The translations under genes were made by a program, and so were the position numbers. From JAZQUM01 sp045631305 (GTDB lineage: Bacteria > Bacillota > Clostridia > Oscillospirales > Oscillospiraceae), in assembly GCA_045631305.1 (NCBI GenBank), contig JAZQUM010000087.1, positions 1 through 6,023 of the forward strand: a DNA stretch of 6,023 nt, read 5' to 3'. The notes under the pieces were generated by a model, which was not told the DNA's origin, searched no databases, and worked only from the letters and a program-made list of their open reading frames with translations. Below are positions 1 to 6,023 of the stretch, piece after piece (within the stretch, counting starts at the first letter, position 1; the number at the start of each line of letters is the position of its first letter).

Positions 1-122
1 TGCAGAACGCAGCTTCCGTTTCCGCAATGGTTCTCACTACCGAATCTCTGGTAGCTGAAAAGCCCGAACCCCCCGCTCCCCTGCCCGCAGGCATGGACGG
101 TATGGGCGGCATGGGCTTCTAA
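1..122 (+). CDS. groEL: Chaperonin GroEL (60 kDa), C-terminal end only
   Basis: This is the 3' end of a gene entering from the left. The frame starts with two bases of a split codon (consistent with a Leu codon), then 39 full codons and TAA at 120-122. The residues QNAASVSAMVLTTESLVAEKP match the highly conserved last helix of GroEL (typically ALQNAASVA-x-xLLTTE). The protein ends in the Gly/Met-rich flexible tail AGMDGMGGMGF that lies inside the folding cavity. GroEL forms a double heptameric cytosolic ring that folds proteins using ATP together with GroES. A Pro-rich stretch (PEPPAPLP) precedes the Gly/Met tail, a minor variation. The upstream part, its promoter and any groES are outside the window. 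It is followed 30 bases later by a strong terminator, so it is the last gene of its transcript. Identification is from recalled family sequence and is confident despite the short length. Confidence 0.94.
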   Translation, partial: QNAASVSAMVLTTESLVAEKPEPPAPLPAGMDGMGGMGF

Positions 123-152
123 TCAGAACCCTCACCCTCTCTTTGAAAGAAC

Positions 153-190
153 AAAAGGAACTGTACCCCATGGGTACAGTTCCTTTTTCT
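153..190 (+). terminator. Intrinsic terminator of groEL
   Basis: A perfect 16-bp stem (153-168 pairing with 172-187) with a 3-base loop (169-171). The 3' arm ends in a T-run that merges into further T-rich sequence up to about 193. Because the 5' arm begins with AAAA, the opposite strand also reads hairpin plus U-tract, so it could work in both directions, although no convergent gene is seen. It separates groEL from the next gene. Confidence 0.88.
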
Positions 191-316
191 TTTGCCTCTC
201 CCCCGCACCTATAGCCCGCTCCATCATATCATGTACAAACCCCTTCGCTTCTTCCTCCCTATAACCCCCGTTTTCCCGAAAATTCCATAAAATATTCACA
301 TTTTTGCAATTTGCTC

Positions 317-345
317 TTGAAAAGTAACTCAATAAGGGATATATT
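317..345 (+). promoter_or_regulatory. Predicted SigA-type promoter of the EAL-domain gene
   Basis: TTGAAA at 317-322 and TATATT at 340-345 are separated by exactly 17 bases, each one mismatch from the housekeeping consensus. The expected start of transcription is near 352, giving a leader of about 66 bases before the preferred start codon at 418. The surrounding stretch (about 275-350) is clearly more AT-rich than the genes. The rest of the gap between the groEL terminator and this promoter (about 191-310) shows no convincing gene or RNA structure. Two 7-base inverted arms (322-328 and 379-385) flank the -10 box and the predicted transcription start. Confidence 0.7.
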
Positions 346-406
346 GTTCTTTGCGGAGCGTATAAGTTACCGCATCATGTTACTTAATCGGGCACCATGC
401 CTTTTC

Positions 407-411
407 GGGAG
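407..411 (+). promoter_or_regulatory. Ribosome binding site that decides the start of the EAL-domain gene
   Basis: GGGAG at 407-411 lies six bases before the ATG at 418. An in-frame ATG at 397 is 21 bases upstream but has only TAATCGGGCACC before it, which is a poor Shine-Dalgarno match. The site lies inside the longer reading frame, so the 418 start is preferred. That choice also makes the protein begin directly with the first hydrophobic segment. Confidence 0.7.
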
Positions 412-417
412 ATAATT

Positions 418-2334
418 ATGATCTTCATAGGAGACTTTTTTGCCATCGGCCTTGTGATCTTGCTCACCCTCTTTTATTTTGATGGCCGCACCCGCCCCCG
501 CTATATGCCCACCGACAGCAAGCTTTTCCTTGCCTGCCTGTGCTTCACCGCTCTCACCGCCGCAGTGGACATCGTCACCTGCATTTCCATGGAAGTAGCA
601 GGTGTGCCTTTGTGGCTGGATGTCAGCAGTAACTCTCTTTACTTCGTTCTCAACATCGTCACCACCTCTTCCATCGCCCTTTTCCTCTTCCACAAAATTC
701 TGGAACACGCCCACGATGATCACTGCATGCGCTATGCCCGCACAGGCCTTGGCATTCTCTTCGTGGCCTATCTTTCCGTGGTGGCAGCAAATCTCCGGAC
801 CGGCTGGCTCTTCTATTTTGATGAAGCAGGCGCTTATCACCGCGGGCCTTTCAATGCCCTGGGTTATATCGTCACCGTCTGCCAGATGGCCCTTGTGTGC
901 CTGTGTTTCTTCCGCAACCGGAAAATTGCCGGCCGCCCCATGCGCCGCGTTCTGCTGCAGACCTTCCCCGTGGTGGTGCTGTGCATCGTGATCCAGCGGC
1001 TCCACCCCTCCATCATGCTGAACGGGTTTATTATGGCCATGGTGGATACCGTTCTTTTCCTCACTTTCCAGGGCCAGCGTCAGGGCATCCATAACCTGAC
1101 CAAGCTCAATGACCGCCACCGCTTCTTCCGCGAAGCCGAGCGCCGCCTCAAGCGCAAAGAACCTTTCCGCACCTATCTTATCAACATCAAAAACTTCGGC
1201 GCCATCAACCAGAAGTACGGCCACCTTTTTGGCGACGAGTTCCTTTATCACTTCGCCTTCTCTCTGGAAAAGCTGTTCAAAGACGCCATGGCTTTCCACA
1301 TGAACGGCACCGTTTTCGCCCTCATTCTCCCTGCTATGTTTGAAGCAGACGAAGAAAAGCGCACCGGCGCCCTGCTGGACTTTTTGGAAGGCGGCGTCAC
1401 CTGCTTCGACCAGCATGTGCAGATCGACTATGTTGCCGTGGAATACGCGGTGAACGAAGCCGCCGCCACCGCTGCCGAGTTCTATGAAAAGCTGGAATAT
1501 GCCGCCACCCGAGCTTACGGCACCAACACCCGCTATATCCGCTACACCGAGGATATGGGTTACGATATGCGCCGCCAGCGCTATCTTTTGGATCGACTGA
1601 AAACTGTAGACCGCAAGAACGGCTACGAAGTCTGGTTCCAGCCCGCCCAGGACCTGGAAAGCGGCACCTTCACTTCTATGGAGGCTCTCATCCGCCTGCG
1701 GGAAAAAGACGGCACCCTCATAAGCCCCGCAGAATTCATCCCCCTGGCAGAAGAAACGGGCCATATTGCCCCCATCACATGGTTTGTGCTGGAGGAAGTG
1801 TGCGAGCTTCTGAAAAACCACGAAGAACTCTCCGATGTCAGCGTTTCTGTGAACGTGCCCATGGCCCAGCTTCTGGATAAGGGCTTCACCACCCGTCTCA
1901 ACAGCATCGTGGATCGGGCAGGTATTTCTCACCGCCGCATCTGCATCGAATTTACCGAACGCGCCATTCTGGAGACCTTCGAGCAGACCCGGGACGTTAT
2001 GTCCGCCCTCACTGCCGACGGTTACCGTTTCTATCTGGACGATTTCGGCGCCGGCTACTCCAATTTCAACTGTCTCTTCCACCTGCCCTTCCAGCTCATC
2101 AAGCTGGATGCCTGCCTTGTGCGGGGCCGCCAGGCGCAGCAGAATAACTATGCCACCGTCCGCACCCTGACCAAGCTCTTCCACGAAATGGGCTTCCGGG
2201 TCATCGCCGAAGGTGCGGAAACCACCGAAGAAGTGGAAATGCTCCGCTCCCACGGAGTGGACCGCGTGCAGGGCTATGCCCTCGCCCGCCCCATGCCGGA
2301 AGATAAGCTTCTGGAATTCTACAATTCTTTATAA
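418..2334 (+). CDS. Membrane-anchored cyclic-di-GMP phosphodiesterase (7TM, degenerate GGDEF, EAL)
   Basis: A 638-residue protein that should hydrolyse cyclic di-GMP to linear pGpG at the inner face of the membrane. Residues 1-217 contain about seven hydrophobic segments (roughly 2-21, 36-57, 74-92, 109-124, 147-165, 179-194, 198-216), a probable sensor of unknown signal. A GGDEF-family fold follows at about 225-375: HNLTKLNDRHRF stands for the usual DxLTGLxNRRxF, and GHLFGDEF (268-275) is the conserved GHxxGDxxL element. The signature itself is replaced by NGTVF (296-300), so cyclase activity is not expected. The EAL domain (about 390-635) is intact: E422 of EAL, N479, E511 and E514, D541-D542 of DDFG, K562, E598 of AEG and Q618 of QGY. 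It is monocistronic, with its own promoter and terminator. An alternative start at 397 would add seven residues. The biochemical class is secure; signal and target are unknown. Confidence 0.93.
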   Translation: MIFIGDFFAIGLVILLTLFYFDGRTRPRYMPTDSKLFLACLCFTALTAAVDIVTCISMEVAGVPLWLDVSSNSLYFVLNIVTTSSIALFLFHKILEHAHDDHCMRYARTGLGILFVAYLSVVAANLRTGWLFYFDEAGAYHRGPFNALGYIVTVCQMALVCLCFFRNRKIAGRPMRRVLLQTFPVVVLCIVIQRLHPSIMLNGFIMAMVDTVLFLTFQGQRQGIHNLTKLNDRHRFFREAERRLKRKEPFRTYLINIKNFGAINQKYGHLFGDEFLYHFAFSLEKLFKDAMAFHMNGTVFALILPAMFEADEEKRTGALLDFLEGGVTCFDQHVQIDYVAVEYAVNEAAATAAEFYEKLEYAATRAYGTNTRYIRYTEDMGYDMRRQRYLLDRLKTVDRKNGYEVWFQPAQDLESGTFTSMEALIRLREKDGTLISPAEFIPLAEETGHIAPITWFVLEEVCELLKNHEELSDVSVSVNVPMAQLLDKGFTTRLNSIVDRAGISHRRICIEFTERAILETFEQTRDVMSALTADGYRFYLDDFGAGYSNFNCLFHLPFQLIKLDACLVRGRQAQQNNYATVRTLTKLFHEMGFRVIAEGAETTEEVEMLRSHGVDRVQGYALARPMPEDKLLEFYNSL

Positions 2335-2344
2335 TTTCATCTCT

Positions 2345-2377
2345 CCCCCTTGCGGTCACACCGCAAGGGGGCTTTTT
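2345..2377 (+). terminator. Intrinsic terminator of the EAL-domain gene
   Basis: CCCCCTTGCGGT (2345-2356) pairs with its complement at 2360-2371, leaving a 3-base loop (or 11 bp with a 5-base loop). After one C comes TTTTT at 2373-2377. It begins 10 bases after the stop codon and should stop most transcription before the surface-protein gene. Confidence 0.9.
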
Positions 2378-2418
2378 CGCAAATAATCCCTTTTTATAGG
2401 CATGCAGGTGCCCCGGTA

Positions 2419-2447
2419 TTGCCTTTGCTCCCCAAAACAGCTATACT
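2419..2447 (+). promoter_or_regulatory. Predicted SigA-type promoter of the surface-protein gene
   Basis: TTGCCT at 2419-2424 and TATACT at 2442-2447 are separated by 17 bases. The -10 box is one mismatch from consensus and the -35 retains the key TTG. Transcription would begin near 2454, giving a short leader of about 40 bases before the ATG at 2493. No riboswitch-sized structure fits in that leader. Confidence 0.65.
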
Positions 2448-2461
2448 GTGATCATACCATG

Positions 2462-2476
2462 GTCTCCTTTGGAGAC
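2462..2476 (+). repeat. Perfect inverted repeat in the predicted leader of the surface-protein gene
   Basis: GTCTCC (2462-2467), TTT, GGAGAC (2471-2476): a 6-bp perfect palindrome with a 3-base centre. It sits just downstream of the predicted transcription start and five bases before the Shine-Dalgarno. It could fold as a small RNA hairpin in the leader or be a repressor operator. It also hides a decoy GGAG. There is no T-run, so it is not a terminator. The role is inferred from position only. Confidence 0.5.
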
Positions 2477-2480
2477 GGAA

Positions 2481-2486
2481 AGAAGG
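2481..2486 (+). promoter_or_regulatory. Ribosome binding site of the surface-protein gene
   Basis: AGAAGG at 2481-2486, six bases before ATG 2493, is a good match to AGGAGG. The start it selects gives a textbook signal peptide, which supports both. Confidence 0.8.
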
Positions 2487-2492
2487 CCTTTT

Positions 2493-5400
2493 ATGAAAAA
2501 AATTCTCGCCTTACTGCTGACGCTTGCTCTCTGCGTGGGCCTCATGCCCGCCGCATTGGCAGCACCTGTCACCGGAATCTATTTTTCGCTGGATGGCAAC
2601 GGCGCCCCCACGGGCAACTGCGTCTCTCTTACCACCCGCACCCTCTCCACGCAGGACGGCAATAAAACCTTTACCGCCTACTGGGATCTAACCTACACGC
2701 AGAACCAGCCCTTTACTTTCTATTATTATGATACCAACGGCAGCGCAGGCGATACTCTGGCGCTCTCTTCCAGCAGAGCCAATACCGATGCCCAGCAGGC
2801 AGGCGGCTTCAATAACGTCACCTTCACCCCCATCGGCTCTGACGGCAAACTCTGGCAGGTGAGCTTCACCCCCACCCTCGCCAATGAGTTCAACATGGAA
2901 TTCCGTCTGGAAGATGCCCAGGGCAACGGCCGCGACTTCCTTGCCTTCTTCCAGTGCAACGCGCCTGCTGAAGGCCTCTATTTTGATGCCGCAGGCGGCG
3001 AGCCCGCAGGCAATTGCATCTCCGTTACCCAGAACAACGATAATGTCTGGGGTTATTGGGGTCTTAGCTACACCTCCGGCACTCCCCTCGTTCTCTACCT
3101 CTATGCCCCCAACACTTCTTCCCTCTCTGTAAATAACGTGCCCTCCCGCGCGCAGGTAACTGCTTCTTCCGCAGGCAGCCATCTCTGGGAAATCACCGTC
3201 AGTGCGCCTCCCGCTTTCGGCAATCTGCAGTTTGACCTGGATTACGGTCATGGCAACATCCCCGTCCGCCTCAGCGACCAGTATGTGGATCCTTATGCAG
3301 AGGGCCTTTATTTCAGCGCCGCAAATAATGCCCCCGCAGGCCCCGTCACCGAAGGCTCCCCCAGCACCAACGGCCCCTGGGGCTACTGGAACATCCCCTA
3401 CACCTCCGGCACCACCGCCACCATCTATTATTATAACTCCGCCGCCTCTTCCCTTACTGTGGACTGCCCCGGCCCCGTCACTGTCAACAGCCAGCCTCTT
3501 TCCCACGGCTTCTGGGAAGTGACCTTCACGGCCCCCCAGGGCTTTGGCAGTTTCGCGCTGGACTTCCGTCTGGATAACGGCAACAGCTTCCCCGTCTCCT
3601 TTGACGACCAGTATCAGCCCACTTACAGCGTCGGCCTTTACTACAAGACCCTGCAGAATGTGCAGGGCGGCAACCCCTATGTAGACCCCAACGAATTCTA
3701 CTCCAACGCTCCCATTGTCATGGCGCCTTATTACGAGCGCTGGGATCTGGCCTTCTATTTCTATGACGGCACCGATTTCATCCCCGTGGACGTGAGCTTC
3801 TCCAACCTCACGGTGGACCCCGTCGGGGTGAATGGCCAGACGGGCTGGTACATGTTTGCCGCCTATGACTTCTGCCAAGGCAATATCTATTACCGCAGCG
3901 GTGCAAACACCTATTCCATCGATTACAGCACCTGTCTCCCCGAATACGCTTTCTACAGCAGCGATGTTCCCTCCGACGCAACCTTCCGCATGTATACCGT
4001 GGCAGAGGAAAATACCTCTACCGACCCCCGCTTTGCAGACTTTAAGTACACCAAGACCCTCACCTTCCTGCCTGCAGACCCCAACTGCTACTTCGGTCTC
4101 GGCCCCAACAGTGATGTGGAATTGGACATTTTCTGCTTCCAGCGCCAGTATCTTCCCAACGGCAACGAAACCAACGAAATCGTCTATAACGATTTTGACT
4201 ACTCCTGGGAAGCAGGCAACACTTCCGTGGGCCGCGAGTATATCTCCCTCACCCTCTATACCAACGATTCCGATATCCTCTGCTGGCTGGAAGGCTACTG
4301 CCCCAGCAGCGACGGTCAGGGCTATGACTGGCTCTTCGGCGGCTATGTAAATGTGCTGGCCATGCGCAGTGAGGATGTCCCCTCCAACAACACCTCCCTC
4401 ATTTTCCATGTCAACGATCAGGGCAGCTTCGCTTCCGCAAAGTTCCTGCCCCAGCATCTTTTCAGCGAGCTGGCCGCTCTGAATCAGGGTGTTACCCTTA
4501 GCGCCGAAAACTTCACCGGCAGCATCACGTTGGATGACGCCGTGGTTGACACCATTGCAGGCGCAACCGCTCCCGTTTCCTTCTCCGTGGCAGCCGATGC
4601 CGCAACCGCTGCAGAGCAGCAGCTCATCGATGCCGCCCTTGATAGCGACGATACCGTGGTGGACGTGGTAGACCTTTCCATGTGGTTCGGCGATACCTAT
4701 CAGCATGAGCTGGGCGGTCAGGCCACCGTTTCCTACACTGCCGATGTGGCAGACGGCGCTTCCGTAACCGTCTATTATCTTACCGACAGCGGCGCGCTGG
4801 AAGAAATGCCCGCCTCTTATGAAAATGGCAGCATCGCCTTCACCACCAATCACTTCTCCAAGTTCGTTCTGGTAGAAGTCACCCCCGAGCCCACTGTAGC
4901 ACCCACCGTTCTGGAAGCACCTGTGGCAGATCTTTGCCCCGTGTATGATGGCACCGAGCAGGATCTCATCCTCCCCGGCAGCGCCGAAAACGGCACCGTC
5001 CTCTATAGTCTGGATCAGCAGACCTGGACCGATACCGTTCCCACCGCCAAAAACGCAGGCACTTACACCATTTGGTGGAAGGTAGCAGGCGACAGCGGCT
5101 ATTGTGACCTCATCCCCGATGAAGAACCCTTCACCGTCACGATAGAAAAGGCCTACCTGTACGTCGTGGGTAAGGATATTCTTTGCAAGGTGGGTGATCC
5201 CCTTCCCGATCTCACCTCTCCCGATGCCTATTTCTTTGAAGGTCTCGTAGAAGGCGACACTGCAGCCGCCGTCAGTGGCACCCCTGTGCTGATGTTCACC
5301 GAAGAAGTGAATATGAACGAAGAAGGCTACTACTTCTTCGAAATCAATACCGATGGCATGAGCTCCAGCAACTACGATATTTATCCCGGCGCAGGCTCTC

Positions 5401-6023
5401 TGCAGATCAAGAAGTGCGTTCATAGCTTTGTTGATTTCACCCTTGGCACTGTCAACAGTGAAAATGACAGCATCTTCGCCAAGTGCGCCAACAGCTGCGC
5501 CGAATACGCCATCCCCGCTGCCGTTGCAACGCTGCTCGCCCCCGATTCCGCTGTTTATGAGCAGGGTCTCTGGCACACCGCAGCTCTGGTTTGTAACGAT
5601 CAGTTTGATCCCGGCGAAATCTCTTACAGCGCAGACCCCTGTGATGCAGGCACTTACACCGCCTCCATTTGCTCTGGTGATCTCACCGCTTCTGTAACTT
5701 ACGCCGTTACCAAGCGCCCCCTCACCGTCACCGCAGAGGATAAGAGCATTACCGCCGGCGACAATGCCCCTGCATATACCTTCACCGTCACCGGTTGGGA
5801 TCAGAACCACGATGACGAAAATGAATTTGACCACCATGTCAGCGCAACCGCCGTTTGCAGCGGCAACCTGGCACTGGCAGGCACCTATGCCATCACCTTT
5901 GCTGACGGCGTGAAGGTTGTAGATTATGAAGGCAACGACGTTACCCATAACTATGCCATCACCACCGTAAATGGCACGCTGACGGTGAATCCCTCCACTC
6001 CCGCAAATCCCCCCGCTCCTGTT
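2493..6023 (+). CDS. Large secreted modular surface protein, C-terminus beyond window
   Basis: An open frame of 1177 codons with no stop, running off the right edge. Residues 1-23 are a Sec signal peptide: MKK, a Leu-rich core, and probable cleavage after the ALA at 21-23. Four related repeats follow (about 24-486) with GLYF/WGYW/WE(I/V)TF-type motifs, of no family I can name. Residues 487-655 are unassigned. About 655-796 resembles the module of Firmicutes surface proteins that ends in FTTxHFSxY (here FTTNHFSKF, H787-F791). A Pro/Thr linker (797-813) leads to a YDG-type Ig-like module (Y818-G820, to 887). An MBG-like module (888-975), a Cys/His-containing module starting VHSF (976-1076) and a second MBG-like module (LTVTAEDKSITAGD, 1077-1166) follow. 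The visible part ends in proline-rich linker. An adhesin or cell-wall role is likely but inferred; the anchor (LPXTG, S-layer or other) is not in view. There are 20 cysteines in the mature part, which is unusual. It has its own promoter. Confidence 0.9.
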   Translation, partial: MKKILALLLTLALCVGLMPAALAAPVTGIYFSLDGNGAPTGNCVSLTTRTLSTQDGNKTFTAYWDLTYTQNQPFTFYYYDTNGSAGDTLALSSSRANTDAQQAGGFNNVTFTPIGSDGKLWQVSFTPTLANEFNMEFRLEDAQGNGRDFLAFFQCNAPAEGLYFDAAGGEPAGNCISVTQNNDNVWGYWGLSYTSGTPLVLYLYAPNTSSLSVNNVPSRAQVTASSAGSHLWEITVSAPPAFGNLQFDLDYGHGNIPVRLSDQYVDPYAEGLYFSAANNAPAGPVTEGSPSTNGPWGYWNIPYTSGTTATIYYYNSAASSLTVDCPGPVTVNSQPLSHGFWEVTFTAPQGFGSFALDFRLDNGNSFPVSFDDQYQPTYSVGLYYKTLQNVQGGNPYVDPNEFYSNAPIVMAPYYERWDLAFYFYDGTDFIPVDVSFSNLTVDPVGVNGQTGWYMFAAYDFCQGNIYYRSGANTYSIDYSTCLPEYAFYSSDVPSDATFRMYTVAEENTSTDPRFADFKYTKTLTFLPADPNCYFGLGPNSDVELDIFCFQRQYLPNGNETNEIVYNDFDYSWEAGNTSVGREYISLTLYTNDSDILCWLEGYCPSSDGQGYDWLFGGYVNVLAMRSEDVPSNNTSLIFHVNDQGSFASAKFLPQHLFSELAALNQGVTLSAENFTGSITLDDAVVDTIAGATAPVSFSVAADAATAAEQQLIDAALDSDDTVVDVVDLSMWFGDTYQHELGGQATVSYTADVADGASVTVYYLTDSGALEEMPASYENGSIAFTTNHFSKFVLVEVTPEPTVAPTVLEAPVADLCPVYDGTEQDLILPGSAENGTVLYSLDQQTWTDTVPTAKNAGTYTIWWKVAGDSGYCDLIPDEEPFTVTIEKAYLYVVGKDILCKVGDPLPDLTSPDAYFFEGLVEGDTAAAVSGTPVLMFTEEVNMNEEGYYFFEINTDGMSSSNYDIYPGAGSLQIKKCVHSFVDFTLGTVNSENDSIFAKCANSCAEYAIPAAVATLLAPDSAVYEQGLWHTAALVCNDQFDPGEISYSADPCDAGTYTASICSGDLTASVTYAVTKRPLTVTAEDKSITAGDNAPAYTFTVTGWDQNHDDENEFDHHVSATAVCSGNLALAGTYAITFADGVKVVDYEGNDVTHNYAITTVNGTLTVNPSTPANPPAPV
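2562..3950 (+). repeat. Four tandem protein repeats (period 110 residues) in the surface protein
   Basis: Each unit starts with G-(L/I)-Y-(F/Y), at residues 28, 161, 271 and 381. The last three are spaced exactly 110 residues (330 bases) apart; the first unit carries about 23 extra residues. Units 2 and 3 share AEGLYF, WGYW (W186 and W296), YTSGT and a closing DQY. A Trp recurs near +70 in unit 2 (W232, WEITV), unit 3 (W341, WEVTF) and unit 4 (W452), and at +93 in unit 1 (W121, WQVSF). Units 1 and 4 instead share a WDL motif at +36 (W64, W417). The alternating aromatic and Thr/Ser pattern suggests beta-sandwich domains. At DNA level, units 2 and 3 keep a 15-base identity around CTACACCTCCGGCAC but are otherwise diverged, so the duplication is old. 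Boundaries, especially the end of unit 4, are approximate. Confidence 0.75.

Noticed and set aside
132..332. 66-codon open frame on the - strand in the groEL-EAL gap
   Set aside because: It runs straight through the groEL terminator and promoter region, has no clear ribosome binding site and resembles no protein I know.
346..417. Cyclic-di-GMP riboswitch in the leader of the phosphodiesterase gene, or before the surface protein (2448-2492)
   Set aside because: Both predicted leaders are too short (about 66 and 40 bases) and the conserved GEMM core elements are not visible.
1231..1242. Apparent GDEF of a GGDEF active site (within GHLFGDEF, residues 268-275)
   Set aside because: By alignment this is the upstream conserved GHxxGDxxL element of the GGDEF fold. 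The true signature position is NGTVF at 296-300, so this GDEF is coincidental and does not indicate cyclase activity.
367..2253. Long antisense open frame (628 codons, - strand)
   Set aside because: Mirror of the EAL-domain gene in the codon-aligned frame, with a GTG start inside the EAL domain and no recognisable domains.
2526..2537. Lipoprotein signal (Cys14 in the signal peptide)
   Set aside because: The residues before the Cys are Leu-Ala-Leu. A lipobox needs Gly/Ala/Ser right before the Cys, and the hydrophobic core continues past it to a standard ALA cleavage site.
2402..2665. 87-codon + strand open frame overlapping the start of the surface-protein gene
   Set aside because: It covers the promoter and signal-peptide region in another frame, and no ribosome binding site precedes its ATG.
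2688..5948. Very long antisense open frame (over 1000 codons, - strand)
   Set aside because: It lies exactly codon-on-codon opposite the surface-protein gene and exists because the sense gene avoids TTA/CTA/TCA. Its translation is low-complexity Gly/Val/Ile/Ala with no domain sense, while the + frame has a promoter, ribosome binding site, signal peptide and recognisable modules.

Overview
The window looks like the chromosome of a fairly GC-rich, C-ending-codon-preferring Gram-positive anaerobe, most likely a gut Clostridia/Oscillospiraceae-type Firmicute. The reasons are the style of the GroEL tail, SigA-like promoters with 17-nt spacers, purine-rich ribosome binding sites, short GC-hairpin terminators, and a very large exported protein built from the Ig-like/MBG-like modules common in gut Firmicutes surface proteins. 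The phylum call is an inference from these features, not a database match.

Layout, all on the + strand: (1) 1-122, the last 39 codons of groEL, closed by a perfect 16-bp hairpin terminator. (2) An AT-rich gap of about 230 bases with a near-consensus promoter at 317-345. (3) 418-2334, a membrane-anchored cyclic-di-GMP phosphodiesterase: about seven N-terminal membrane segments, a GGDEF domain whose signature has decayed, and an EAL domain with its catalytic residues intact. It ends in its own terminator (2345-2377). (4) A second promoter (2419-2447), a short inverted repeat in the predicted leader, and a strong ribosome binding site. (5) 2493 to the window end, an open-ended gene of at least 1177 codons for a secreted, probably surface-attached, protein. 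This protein has a signal peptide, four copies of a repeat with a 110-residue period, an unassigned middle section, and a chain of Ig-like/MBG-like modules leading into a proline-rich stretch where the window stops.

Each gene appears to be its own transcription unit. The c-di-GMP phosphodiesterase and the large surface protein are neighbours, and c-di-GMP commonly controls attachment and surface proteins. However, a terminator and a separate promoter lie between them and no c-di-GMP riboswitch is visible, so a functional link is speculative. The most distinctive element is the N-terminal 110-residue repeat array of the surface protein, which I cannot assign to a named family. I see no RNA genes, CRISPR array, insertion sequence or phage genes. 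Very long open frames on the opposite strand are by-products of codon choice.
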